From Quillaja saponaria (taxonomy: Eukaryota > Streptophyta > Magnoliopsida > Fabales > Quillajaceae), in assembly GCA_029379385.1 (NCBI GenBank), contig CM055605.1:6607001-6671000 (forward strand): 64,000 nt of DNA, read 5' to 3'. The translations under genes were made by a program, and so were the position numbers. Shown piece by piece: positions 36,940 through 49,472 of this stretch. A model generated the notes under the pieces. It saw only the letters and a list, made by a program, of their open reading frames with translations, had not been told where the DNA came from and did not search any database. Within the stretch, counting starts at the first letter, position 1, and every line of letters starts with the position of its first letter.

Positions 36940-39900
36940 ATGGGAGAAAGGAAGGTACTGAATAAGTATTACCCGCCGGATTTTGATCCGGCGAAGTTAC
37001 AGAGGGTCCGTCGGCCCAAAAATCTGCAAATGAAAATTCGTATGATGCTTCCCATGAGCATCAGATGCAATACCTGTGGGAATTATATCTACAAAGGGAC
37101 CAAGTTCAACTCTCGCAAAGAAGACGTAGCCGGAGAGGTTGGGTCTTTTCCTTTTTCCTTTTGGGTATTTTCCAATTATTTTAATTATCCCTAAAGTTTT
37201 CATAACCTTCTTGATTATTTGATTTGTGGGTAATTGGATTTTCATTATAAGTTACGTATGAATTCTGGGTTATCTGAATTGGACGAATCCGGGATCTAGA
37301 ACTGATTCTAGATTCCTTATTTTAGCAGTGTCATACATTAGAACTTGGTTGTTAATGTAATTATAAGTTATTACAAACTCCTTGTAAATATTTAAGAATA
37401 GAATGTCAACCTCACTGTTGTTATTAGTTGGATTCAATGCCTATTGCTTTATCTTAGTGGGGTTTGCTTATAAAATTTTCTGTCAACTGAACTGTTTATG
37501 GTTTTTTTTATTGTCAGACATACCTGGGAATCCAAATATTCAGGTTTTATTTTAAATGCACCAAGTGCTCCGCCGAGCTTACAATGAAGACAGACCCGCA
37601 AAATTCAGATTATGTTGTTGAATCGGGTGCAACTAGAAATTTCGAACCTTGGCGTGCAGAGGATGAGGTTAAATTTTCGGCCTTTTCAATTCCTTGTAAC
37701 TTTACGTTTATGTTCTCCAGCATCAGTATAGCCTAGGACTCCCCTAATCCTAACTTCTATTTTTCCATTAATGCAGGTAGCTGATAAGGAAAAACAGAAG
37801 AGGCAAGCTGAGGAGCTGGGAGATGCAATGAAATCTCTGGAAAATAGAACCCTGGATTCAAAAAGAGAGATGGACATCCTTGCTGCATTGGACGAGATGA
37901 AGTCAATGAAGGTACTTTCCATTGTTGTTGCATTATGTGTACAACAACTTCTCATTTAACAGCTGCATATATGGTTACCTTGTAATATGTATGTTAAAAT
38001 ATATAACATGGCATTATCATTTGACACATTTCTGTTCTTGTATATCAACTATATTTTAAATCCACTGACAGCATTTCTGTGTGAATTTGATCGTTATTTC
38101 TATTAGTTACTAATTCAATTTCTTTGCATTTTCCAGTCTAGACATGCAACTGTTAGTGTTGATGAGATGTTGGAGGCCTTGCAGCGGACAGCTGAGCACA
38201 AGGTATGGTAATAAATTCTTCGTATGAGATATGATTAATTCTTGAGCAAGGATAATAATATCTTTGAGAAAAAAGTATGACCAATGAATAAGAGCAGAAC
38301 ATCGAGATCAAAGTGTTTCCGTGAGGGCAGGAGAAATGGGTTGGGAAAGGGGAGAGGCAGAAAAGTATTGAACACACTACCAAATTATGTCAGACTTTGG
38401 ATATAGGATTGGAAAAGATGAAGAGTCCCTCTGATCGTGCATTTCTCAAGAGGTAAGAGGCAAAGAACGTACTGGTGTTTTAGTGTCTTAATGTGAGAGG
38501 AGGGAGTGGGAATGCTTAAAGAATAGATATGGGGCAAGTGTTGTTGGTTGGTTATTTTTATTTCTTGCTTTAACGTTCTGGTTGTTCCTTTCTGGATTGT
38601 GCTTATTTACTTTGTTATGATGCACATTTTATGATCTAGAATTACATTTCTTATTTATTAATTTGAGATTTCCTGAACATAAACAGGATAGAGGCATTTG
38701 AACTATTGTTGATCAGCAATATTTAGTAAACTTAAAACTCTTTTAATAGGAGATGACAATAATATGGGCATGTAAGTAAAAGATTTAACCATATAAATAA
38801 CACTATATATAAAAGATTAGATCTTTGCCTCTGTTGGGTATACGTGTCATTATGTCTGGTTTCCTACAACATTTTATGTGTCAAAGGTCATCTGTATATC
38901 ACTGAAAGTGAATTGGAAGTATAACCTAAGAACTTTTTTTTTTCCAATTGCAAGCAATGGAGCTTCGGTTTTAATTATAAACCCAAAATGTAAGCTCTTG
39001 TAAGCATTTTTTGATATGAGCTATATCATGTTGTGGGCATTCTACAATTCCATTTGCTTTTACTTGTTACATAAATTAATTTTAAGTAGAAGTTTATTGA
39101 TTTATATAATGGCAGGAGAGAAAGCTGGAGGAGGAAGACGAAGCGGTCATAAAGTCAATAGTCTTCCATGTTAGTATCACCTTTTTCACTTTGTAGCTTC
39201 TCTAATGTTTCTTATTTCTTTATCTATCCTTATGTGTATTTATATGGTTTTCTTTTTATTATCATAAACAGAATTCAAAAGAATATGTTCGAAGAATTGA
39301 TGATGAAATTCTGGAACTTGATGGAGATCTAGCCCACGTTGCAAATAAGGGGGAAGCATCCAGTGATAACTTAAAGGTATGAGAGTTATGTTTGTGGTTA
39401 ACAGGTCATGTTGCAGGACTTCATTTTACTTTTACTTTTCTCTTACATTCATTAGTTCAGTTAATTGGTTTTCTTTTCATATCCCAGTCCTTTTGTATTA
39501 GGAGAATGAAGCACTAAAACCTTACAGATGTTTTTTTTTTTCTCCTCCAAATTGGATTATTTGGTTTATGAAAAGCATGGTTTTGTCAGAGACCTTCTTT
39601 GGTATGTAGTCTTCTGGAGTATTTTCATGGCGATGTTTCATACTACTCAAAAGCTTGAACAGCAAAAGCATTAAGCTGTCTTGTCTTTTTGAAGATTTAA
39701 GTTTGATTGATGTCTTACCTCTTTTTTTGACCCTAGAAACCAAAGCATTTTCCAACCTATAGCTATCAAATTGCCATTTCATTTAACTCCTAATATATAT
39801 TATATATATATTTTTTTTTCCATAGTCCTGACTCCCAAGTACCCTGCAACTTAAAAGTGTCATTTCCTTCAAATGGTCCAGTCATTTACTTATGGTGTTT

Positions 39901-41689
39901 CATAATGTCCAGCAGGGGGAAAATCTAAGTATGAATATATGAACACACATAAGAAACGAGGGAAAACCAGGATATGGCTGAAGGAATAATGAAAAGGAAA
40001 TGAAACACAATGGTGGGATGTGTTACAAGATACTATAATTTTTTATGCAGTGCCAGTGAATGAAGTTACAAACTTACAATAAATAGTGAAGTTACAATAG
40101 TAGGGTCTGTACTTTCTCATATCCTTCAGAATCCATCTACAGGCATCTCAAACGCCTTGAATCTTCTGACATGTAATATTCCTAAACTCAAAATGTTTAA
40201 TCTTTCATTAAGGTTTTATATTCTTCAGTAAATGAATATGGAATTTTGAAAGAAAAAACAGAGTATTGGATACAAAAGTTATCTGGGCCTTGAAATATCT
40301 TTCGAGGAAGATAAATAAATTTCATCTCAAATTTTCTTAAGTAATGGTTCCATCATTGAGTAAAATGTACTTTCTATCTCTGTTGAAGAAATAGTCTTAC
40401 TCTATAATAATTGTTAGATGGCTGTATAGTTATATGTGGATAATGGAATAAAATAACAGCAAAAGCAAAGCTCTTTGGAGTCCAAACCCAGAATTCCTGT
40501 TCCATGGGCCAGTGCTTACAAAATTGGGGCATCAGGGTCAGAAAGGGAGCCTTTTGAGTCGTAATTTGGCTGAAAATGGATCTCATGGAAAACTGTTAGT
40601 TCAAGAGCTAAAAAGATAATGGATACCAGATGATGTCACAAATTTATTTATGAAGCTTAATGCGAGGAAGATCATATACTTATGCCTAAAAGTGTCCTTT
40701 GCTGTTTTTTACATTAAGACGTGGAGGCTAAGCAACCCATCATAACTTAATGAACTTACAGTTACTCATATTTTCCATGCAGAGGAAAAGGATGTCTGAA
40801 GAGCTTCCTAGCAACCCGCCAACTGATGCTTTGACAAAAGCAAGTCATCATGATGGTTCCCACAACCAAGGTATGTTGGCTGTGTTTGTAATTTTCAAGT
40901 TGATTGTCAAAACAAAGATGCAAAACACTATTTCTTATTTCTTATTTGTTTTGTTGTTATTGTTTATATTTGTTATTATCATTATCTTATTTTTTTCTCT
41001 TTTTTCAATCTTTATCTCTATGTTTGGGCTTCTCATCTCTTAGGCCTTGAAAACCAGGAAACCTGCAGTCCCAGTAGTTATTTTGTACATTTGATTGGTA
41101 CTATCTTGTTAGCGTCGCTTGGTGGATCCATCAACACATACAAATGGGATTAGGTCAAATTTCTGATAGTGAGCAGAGTATAATGCTATGTTTTGCTTCT
41201 CAATTAGCACAATACGAATTAACATTAGGAAATATCTAAGTATAACTTAAGACATTCATTATTCTGCACTATTATTTTGGAAGCAACATGTAGAAAGAAA
41301 ATCAGAGATGTGAAAAAGAATGGTAAGAAATGGAAAGTGGTTACTTAGATAAAGGATGAATTCAAATGAGAAGAAAATTTAATTACTCTCTCATATTCCC
41401 ATTTTTTCTTTCTCTTTTTCTTTTTTATAATTTTCTATGTTCGGAATTCTAACAAATTTATTGGTCTTGATTTTTCGTAGAAAAGCAACATGGTTCAGGA
41501 ACATCGAATGAGGCGAAGTTTATTCTCAATTCTTCAGTGAGGGTTGCAATTGTTAAGAGACCAGCTGTGACTTCTGATAGCAACAGACCCGTTAAACCAG
41601 AACAGAACGAACAAGCTGATGAAAGTAAGACTGTTACAAATGGTGCACTACAATCACTGTGTCAAAACTATGACAGTGATGACGATTAG
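36940..41689 (+). CDS. YJU2: Splicing factor YJU2 / CWC16 family (CCDC94-like)
   Basis: Eight exons join in phase: 36940-37137, 37518-37667, 37777-37911, 38137-38202, 39116-39169, 39272-39376, 40783-40870 and 41481-41689, giving 334 residues. It starts [17 protein letters not shown], the conserved opening of YJU2. A zinc-binding part has CNTC near residues 43-46 and CTKC near 80, spanning [14 protein letters not shown] and the conserved FKTDP-like segment. [11 protein letters not shown] and a charged coiled coil ([20 protein letters not shown]) follow. The tail is variable and ends in an acidic DSDDD. YJU2 joins the spliceosome around the first catalytic step, in the nucleus, and helps position the branch site. 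In Arabidopsis annotation these are DUF572 proteins. All splice sites are GT-AG. The fourth intron (38203-39115) and the sixth (39377-40782) are the longest. Confidence 0.94.
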
Positions 41690-42759
41690 GAGTTGTGATT
41701 GCGAAAGTATACAATTTTCATTCTTTCAGTGTGGTGGGGTCTTCTAAGTTGCAGAATTCGATATAATAGTATTGCCAACCTGGCGCAGACAATGTTTTTT
41801 TTTGGTGGGATAGGATTGGGTGTTGTCGTACTGTTGGTTCTGTGGCTGACTTAAATAACCTCAAGAAATTCTTGGACCCGGCTTGCCATGTTTCACTAGA
41901 TTAAAAAATATAAATATTTGTCCTGCTGATTTTCACGTCTTTGTGCACCAAGTTTTCCCGTATGACAAATTATTACATGCAGGAAAAAAAAAAAAAAAAA
42001 TAGCTTTCTGAAAAGGTAAAAGCGAAAAAGGAAAAGTTAAAGGGTTGCGATGACATAATTTTTATAATTTTTTTAGTTTATGTTATGTATTTGATTGATT
42101 TAGATGAGAATTAATATGTATATGAAAAAAAAAGTGATTGGTGGATGAAAAAAAAAAAAAAAAAACAGGTCATTCATGTAAACTTTGTTTAAGCTTTGGA
42201 CTCACATGGGGCACATTTGTTCGACTATAATTGTTTTTTAAGTTTCCAATATATATTAAGAATAATACAAACTTTCTTTTTAGGGGTAAAATAGTCATTT
42301 TAGAAAATAAATATATTTTGTGATGATTTTCCTCTAAGATTTTTTAATATTTCTTAAGAATTCTATCAATTAGAATTTTATTTTAATTTAAGTAATTCAT
42401 ACAAGTTTTTTAAATTTCAATCATTCAAATATTTTTATTTTAATTTTATTAATAAAATAATTATTATATTTTAAAGTATATCCTATTTTATTGCAAATCC
42501 TAATCTTAAGTTAAATCTAAGTCTAACCCTAATTCTAAATTTAAAACTTAACTCTAATTCTAAATTTAAATCTAACCTTAATCCTATCTAAATCACAATT
42601 TTAACCTTAATTTGAACTCTAATTTGAATCTTAATTTTATTAAATTTATTTTGAAAGAGTTATTAACAAAAGTTAAGAAAATTCTGGAATTGACTATCCA
42701 AATTTCATTTTGCCAACCTGGACCCTATCTATTTCCCTATAAATACGCATGAAGGGCAA
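41690..42759. other. Intergenic region between YJU2 and the DOT2 pseudogene
   Basis: The YJU2 3' UTR is followed by A runs near 41983 and 42150. From about 42490 to 42640 there is a degenerate repeat of short units like CTAACCCTAATT and CTAATTCTAAATT. CCCTATAAATACGC near 42736, just before the pseudogene, resembles a TATA box. No ORF of interest is present. Confidence 0.6.
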
Positions 42760-44190
42760 GCAAGGAGAAGGAGAAGGAGAAGGAGGAGGACAGGATTTGG
42801 GAGAAGGGGAGGGGTCAGATGAAGGAAGCAACATTTTTGAATGAAGAATCGGCTTCTGATCAGGAGAAAAAGAATGGTGACATCAATGAACATGATGATA
42901 TGCTTGAGAATGTCGAAATCGGACAACAACAAAAGGCGAAACCGGGCTTATCAGTCTGCAAAGAAGAAAACAGGAGGAATATATGATGATCCTGAGGGTT
43001 TAGCTCTGGATGAAAGGTGTAAATATTCATCAAATTACTATACTAATGAACAAATGCTTCATCTATTTAAAAAACCCAAGAAGAAAAAGACCCAGAAGCT
43101 AGACTTAGATGCCCTTGAAGCTGAAGCTTGCTCTGCTGGTTTGGATGTGGCGGATATTGGTTCTAGGAATGATGGAAGGAGGCAGTCCATTAGAGAGGAG
43201 CAAGCAACACTTGAGGCTGAAAAAAGAAATGAGTCTTCAGACTGCTTCTTGGAGGAACATGAACCTCTAGTTTTTGCAGATGATGATGAAGATTTTCATA
43301 AATCCTTAGAGAGAGCAAGAAGAATATCTTTTAAGAAGCAGGAAGAGGAGGCAGCTTCTGGTCCTCATGCCATTGCCTTGCTTGCCACTAATCCTAGCAG
43401 TCAGACTGCAGATAATCAACACACTACAACTGGAAAGTCACAAGTTGTCTTCACAGAGATGAAAAAATTTGTATGGCTCATTGCACATAAGCCGAAAAGT
43501 GAACATGTCTTAATGCAGAAAGATGAAGAGGCAAAACCTCTCGATGAAGGTGAGATTGACAAGGCTGCAGGTGGATGGACTGAGTCTGAAATTAAAGAAA
43601 CTAGACACTCAGCTAAGGAGGATAAAGAGGAGATAGTTCCAGATGAAACTATTCATGAAGTAGCAGTAGGGAAAGGATTATCAAGTGTTTTGAAGCTACT
43701 TAAAGAACGAGGAATGCTTAAAGAAAGTGTTGAATGGGGTGGCAGAAGCATGGACAAGAAAAAGACTAAACTTGTTGGCATTTTAAATGATGATGATGAA
43801 CCAAAGGATACTTTTTCATATTTTTTGGTTGATAACAAAAAAAGAGATTCTCATCGAGAGGACAGATGAATTTGAGCATCTTATGACTCCAAAGGAGGCC
43901 TTTCGCAAGATTTCCCATAAGTTCCATGGGAAGGGACCTGGAAAAAAGAAAGTAGAAAAACGTATCAAGCAAGAATTGAAGTTGAAGCAATTGAAGAATT
44001 CAGATACACCATTATTGTCAGCTGAGAGAATGAGGAAAGCTCAAGAAAGCTTGAGGACACCTTATCTTGTTGTCAGCGGTCATGTTAAACCTGGCCAAAC
44101 TGGTTTTGCTCAGAAGGTTGAGCACTTTTTGGGGGTTAAGAGGAAGCCCGAGTCATCAAATTCCATCACATCGAAGAAGCCTAAATCTTG
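42760..44190 (+). pseudogene. SART-1/DOT2-like splicing factor pseudogene, copy 1
   Basis: The translations follow the C-terminal half of plant SART-1 family proteins (DOT2/Snu66, a U4/U6.U5 tri-snRNP component). Recognisable segments in order are DDMLENVEIG, AKKKTGGIYDD, DLDALEAEACSAGL, FADDDEDFHKSLERAR, AASGPHAIALLAT, VVFTEMKKFVW, PDETIHEVAVGKGLSSVLK, TPKEAFRKISHKFHGKGPGK, TPYLVVSGHVKPGQT and KVEHFLGVKRKPE, ending at TGA. The frame shifts near 42930 and near 43840, and several internal stretches are missing, for example about 25 residues before FADDDED and part of the segment before KVEHF. No intron was seen. It is a broken, probably processed copy. The N-terminal half is absent. Confidence 0.85.
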
Positions 44191-45249
44191 AAGCATTCAG
44201 CTTGTAATGCGCTAGGTGAATTACATGCAAGCTTAAAGTTGTTTTCTTTATGAGAAAAGTGCTGAACAAATGAATTATGGAGAGCATGATTTGATAACTA
44301 GGCCAACATATTTTCTGTGGTGAGTTTAGAATTTAATGGATCAAAATGTAAGAAAAGCTTGGGCTCAATTATCGAATCTCTCAGCTGCTTGTTCAAAAAA
44401 TTTTACAAGAATACGGGATTGGTTAATTTGGAGATTGGCTGTTTCGTCTTTCTTATATGCTTTCTTGAAGGTTTATTTCTGTTTATACGAAGGTTATGTG
44501 CTTTTATGGAGGTTTGTTTCTGTTATTGCCATCATTCACTGTCTTTTTCTTTTGCATAATTATTTTCCAATTCTAAATTACTCCTTTATGTTATTCTGTA
44601 TTCTCTCTGTGTATATATTCAATACTCTTCTTTTGATGTATTTTCTTTAACTCATGTTTATGCTACAGGCTTTCGTTTTAAACACACATATCATACATAT
44701 ATGGCATGCTAGCTTTTCCTCTGAGGGAACATGTTCTCCCTATGAAATTTAATTTTTCTCTTTCTCTGTTCTGTATATTAGTAATAGGTGATTGTTTTTG
44801 CAAAAGCTCACTTTAATTATATGGAAGTGGCTGCAGTAAAATGACATATATATATAGGGAGTTGGCTTCTAAAGTCATGTGCTGACTAATAAAAGATGGT
44901 CCATTCAAGAAATAAGGATAACTTATGGTAAGAAAATGATTAAATTTTTGAATATCTTTCTTCTTCTTTTTTCCTTCAAGCTCTGCATTTGGTGTGTATA
45001 TATATCTTTTTCTTTTTCTTTTTGCAACTCTACAATTGATATGATCATTGAGTCTGGAGGGTCTGAGTTATAATACAGCAACACCAAGTACTATAAAATT
45101 GGATATAAACGTATGACACTTTTGGTACTATAATAATGAATTTGGTGTTTTGGCTGTTTCAAGACCTTTATCTACATTTTTAACATTTTCCTCTTGTTTT
45201 TTCCTAGACAAAAACAGTGAGTTTAGCAGTAATTCATAAACAACTAGTA
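44191..45249. other. Intergenic region between the pseudogene and the LINE remnant
   Basis: Sequence just after the pseudogene stop probably derives from the parental 3' UTR, because the first bases also follow the stop in copy 2. The overlapping ORFs at 44317-44650 are hydrophobic and unlike any family I know. I see no further structure. Confidence 0.5.
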
Positions 45250-46440
45250 TTTGAACATAAAAAACATTAAAAATGAAGCTCTTGGACATATTAGAAACTT
45301 CCTTATTGGTCCTCTTGATATAGAAGAGTGCAAGTTCACTCTTGACGAAGTTTTGGATGGTAATTATTGGAATATTCAATGCTTGATTGAGAAATTTCCT
45401 ATACATGTGTTTGATAGGATAAAGGTTATTGCATTTCAAAGTAAAAGTATCTCCGGTGACCAAATTATTTGGGATGGCAATTCTAATAGGTCTTTTTCTT
45501 TTAATTCTGCTTATCAGTATGCTTGTGTTACTCATTCATTAGTGTTAATAAATTTGATTGGCTTTGGAAAATTCCTATTCATAATAAGTTCAAATATTTG
45601 TTTCTCTGACTATGTCGTCATAATAATATTCCCAATAAAGTTATCCTTTCTAACCAAGAAATGAATACTATCAAGAATTGTCCTTGGTGTCCTGATACTG
45701 ATGAAATCACTCTTCATATTCTTAGAGACTGTTGGGTTGCCAGACAAGTGTAGACTAAATTAGGCATTCTAAACTCCTTGACAAATTTTGAGGAACCTGA
45801 GGTTTTGTTATGGCTGAAGCTTAATTATTTTTGTGTCGAGCCTTCTTTTTGTGGAAATTATTCTCTTCATGGAATTTTGTTTTTCTTCATGTCTGCTAGA
45901 AACTATGGCCTTTAGAAATCTTAAGATTTTTGAAAACAATGATATATCTTGTTCTGGTCGGCTGGATATCAGTTTTTTTTCATATTGTAAAGTTCTATGC
46001 CTCTTTTTCTAAAGCCAATTTTATTAATAAGGTCTCTACTAATATTATGTGGTCATCACCTCAACCAAGGACTTAATACAGATAGGTTCTCTTTGGGGAA
46101 TTCGAGGAATCTGGGAAAAATAGCTAGTAGAGGTGTTTTTAGAGATGATTTGGAAGATTTTATAAGAGATTTCTGCAGGAACATTGGTTATGGAACAGCT
46201 ATAGAAGCTGAATTGTGGGCACTTAGAGATGGTTTGAAAATTGCTATTGATCTTCATATTCAAAATTTGGAAGTGGCAATGGATGCTACTCTTATTTTAC
46301 AACTTATTAAAAATGTTGACTCTTCCACCCATCTTTTAAGATCTATTATTGATGATTACAGATCTTGTCTAGATGAATTTCATGTAGTTACCTTATATTA
46401 TTGTCATCGATAAGAGAAAAAAGTGACAGATCTTCTTGTA
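45250..46440 (+). mobile_element. LINE (non-LTR retrotransposon) remnant: zf-RVT and RNase H part
   Basis: Broken frames preserve the C-terminal order of a plant LINE polyprotein. At 45340-45540 the reading LDGNYWNIQCL, then DQIIWDGNSNRSFSFNSAYQ, matches the pre-zf-RVT pattern of W..S..G.FSV.SAY. Near 45680-45760 NCPWCPDTDEITLHILRDC is the zinc-finger zf-RVT consensus (CP.C...E...H.L..C). At 46190-46400 TAIEAELWALRDGLKIA, then VAMDATLILQLI, fits the RNase H fold with its E and D positions. Stops and frameshifts separate the parts. No reverse transcriptase or endonuclease part was found, so it is 5'-truncated and dead. Confidence 0.8.
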
Positions 46441-47307
46441 AATGAGACTTATTTTAAAACTGATTAATTCTTATTATTTATTTATTTGGCTGATATAAGG
46501 AAATTTGTTTTCTTAGACTAATTTGTGCTTTCTAATTGATTATTCTCCATTTTCTAAAAAAATACATTAAAAATGATTCATCAAAGTATTTGATTTTGCA
46601 GTTCCGTCAAGGATTGATGAACATTGTCTTCACATTCACTAAATTTGTCAACCAAATTCCACGTGCCTTACACAGGAAGCATCCAAGATATTAAGAAGTA
46701 TGGGTTCTACTGCTCATTAATTAATTAAACACTGATAATTCTCATTATTTATTTATTTATTAGGAATAATTTAAGTGTTTTAGCTGCCTTAATGTTCTAA
46801 ATTTCTAATAGAAAAAAGTGTGTTACGTGCACTTAAACTCATTCATTAATTATTATACCTATAAAACAATGGGGAATGTAGATCATAGAGATCCTCCCTA
46901 ATTAAGATGTTATAATTGGTTAATAAATCATGAGAAGAATAAGTTTAAAGAAATTTGTAGCAGGAGAGTGTTGGTTCATGAATCATTGTCATTAGCATTC
47001 ACGTCAATCAAGAAAAAGTATATGAGATTTCTTAGAGCATCGAGGCAATGAAAGGCACATTGGGAGAATTGGTCATATTTATTGAAAGGCTAAGTGAGAA
47101 AATCATTAAGATGCTAAGTTTATTATTTATTAATATATATATGTACTTGGATTTTGTTTCTATTTTTCATACTGAATTATAAGAAAAGTTATTTCTTGCA
47201 CAATTGTTATATCAATTTCATTTAAAAAAAAAAAAAAAAGTAAGAACAAGACTATTGTTACTTTTAAAAGAGTAACATACAGGTTGGATTTCCAAAGAGT
47301 CCAAGAC
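46441..47307. other. Intergenic region upstream of the ICR gene
   Basis: AT-rich DNA following the LINE remnant. It contains ATTTATTTATTTATT runs near 46747 and a 16-base A run near 47224. The last part is the distal promoter of the ICR gene. No coding or structured feature was recognised. Confidence 0.5.
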
Positions 47308-47317
47308 CTATATAAAT
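47308..47317 (+). promoter_or_regulatory. TATA box of the ICR gene
   Basis: CTATATAAAT in the context GACCTATATAAATTTGC. It lies about 30 bp upstream of a plausible transcription start near 47340. The first leader exon, pyrimidine-rich and ending in a good donor at 47770, follows. Confidence 0.6.
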
Positions 47318-47339
47318 TTGCATAGTTAATACAGGGTCC

Positions 47340-49472
47340 CAGGCCCTTTTTATAATTTACCCTTTTATCCTTTTCCTTCTCAACATTTTGAAACTCAAAA
47401 GTGTCACAGGCCCAGTCCTTTAGAGTGCAGCTTTAATTCAAACTTCAAATGTTTCAAAAATCCATTATTTTCCTCACCCTTTTCTCTCTGTTTTCTAAGA
47501 GAGTATCTCTATCTAGCGTATTAGCAGGATTTTCAACTTCCTAGTATTTTTACTTCAATAAGAACTGTCAACTTAGTAAGTACTCATCCCCCCTTTCTTC
47601 AACCTGAAACCTACTACCTCAGCTCTCTCTCTCATACACAGACACTTCTATTTTATCTCTAGTTGGAGTTGTCTTCCCATATGTGCAAAGAGTATCTCAT
47701 GGAGTTCTCTCAGATCCTAAAAGACATTTAGTGGAGTATTACCAGTTCTCAATATATTTGTTATCATAAGGTGAGAATTAATTTTGCCTATACTCTTCTT
47801 CAAATGTTGCTTTTCTCTTTTTCAATTTTTTGAATGTGACATTTCTCCATTAACATTCTTCTTTGTTCCCTGCTTTTTGTGATAATCTGCCATCTTTTTG
47901 GGAAAAAGGGTTCATTTTTCCTTTCATTTCCCATAAAGTTGTAATTTTTTGATAGCTCTATATTTTCTTTAATTTTCGTTGCCTGCCAACCAAACACAGA
48001 CATATACAGAATCATCATCTGCAATGATAATGACCATCTGTTAAGTACCAAAAATAAGGATCAGATCCTCTTATCTCATTGCACTGTTGACCCATGTCTT
48101 GGAAATTAGTATCTTTTATTTTTCTTGAATTATTAAGAAATTGCAGTTGATCTATGTGGAAAAAAAAATAGTATCATTTTGAGAGATTTGGTCAGTTGAT
48201 GTCTAAACCTTCCTTTATCTTAGCCTTTAGAACTTTTTTGTGGATGAAAAAGATTTTTTTGCTGTAGAAAAGTTTTGTTTTTTTAAAGGAAGGTATAATT
48301 ATGTCATTGAAAAAAAAAAAAAAAAAAAAAAACACCAGTGGAAAATTTCCTGGACCTAAATGGGGAGGCCTTTGCGGGTTTTATTTGGACCATTACTTGT
48401 CTGATAATGTGTTCCATTGATTACTCCATTAAGATTAAAAAAAAATCTCTTGAAAAAAATTAAAATAAAAAGAGAAAGATGGAAAATGTTTAATTAAGTG
48501 GTGACGATAGGCTCCAACATTTCTGGTCTGTGATGGTAAGTTCCAACATTTTTAAAGTTGACATGAAATCTTGATCTTAAAATGCTTGAATAATTGTTTT
48601 ACCTACTTTAAACAAATTGTTTTTAAGTAACATGGCATCAACATTATTTTTTCACATCATCTTATGAAGTATAATTCTTGGGGCATATAAGCTGAGTAAG
48701 TTTCTCTCCAATTAGTATTTTTATGATAAATTTGTTGGAATGGTTCATGGTTCTATTTGTTTAGTTACTGGAAGTAACCTTTTGTTCTGTGAGTACAGGT
48801 GCATCAAGGCTTTAACTCTCCCCAGTTACAAGTTCAGAGGCATTGAAACTAAGTGTGCTTTAATCTTCAATACTGCAAACCAAGGTAATAAAGCATTGGC
48901 ATGCCTTCAATTATTGAACAAGCTGGGTACTGGTCCAGGCCCTAAATGAATATGTATCATGTATGGCGGGCCAGGAGTTTTTAATTGTGGAGTGATGGTG
49001 TTAGCTCATTGATAGCAGGTTCCACATACAGATTGGTTACTGTCCTGGTAAAGTTCTACTATTTGAAGCGTTTTTTTCCAGGATTGTTGAGCATAACTAT
49101 TTAACACTCATTTGCTTCAATTTTGAACCAGTAGACCATTTTGTACATCTACTTTCGCATTTTCAATTTACTCGTGAGGATGAGGATTTGTCAAAAATGG
49201 AAACATCTACTTTCCCTAGTTGCATTTAGGCTCAAGGAGTTACGACTATGCAATTTTCTGTTACAAAGAAGTAATATTCTTTAATAATGTCCTGTGCTTT
49301 AATTTTTCTTCAATTTGTATCCTTGCACTGCTATATACGGTTTGATCATTCATTTTTGCCTTGTTGGAAATGCATTTTTCATTATATCTTTTGTTTTGAG
49401 CAGGTCACAATCTTCTAGTTCATAGATCCTTCGTCTTACTGTTCTTCATCGATTTGTCAACGAACAGATCAA
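47340..49472 (+). other. 5' leader of the ICR gene with a long leader intron
   Basis: The first leader exon is estimated as about 47340-47770 and ends AAG before GTGAGA. The coding first exon begins after an acceptor (TTGAGCAG) at 49403. This leaves a leader intron of about 1.6 kb. An optional leader exon may lie at about 48799-48883, between an acceptor ending GTACAG and a donor AAG-GTAATA. An A run of more than 20 bases lies inside the intron near 48309. The start site is inferred. Confidence 0.5.

Noticed and set aside
44317..44650. Overlapping hydrophobic ORFs of 80 and 104 codons
   Set aside because: Composition is that of T-rich DNA; no conserved motif and no clear splice or promoter context.
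45128..45535. 135-codon minus-strand ORF
   Set aside because: It is antisense to the LINE remnant, whose plus-strand readings match known domains.
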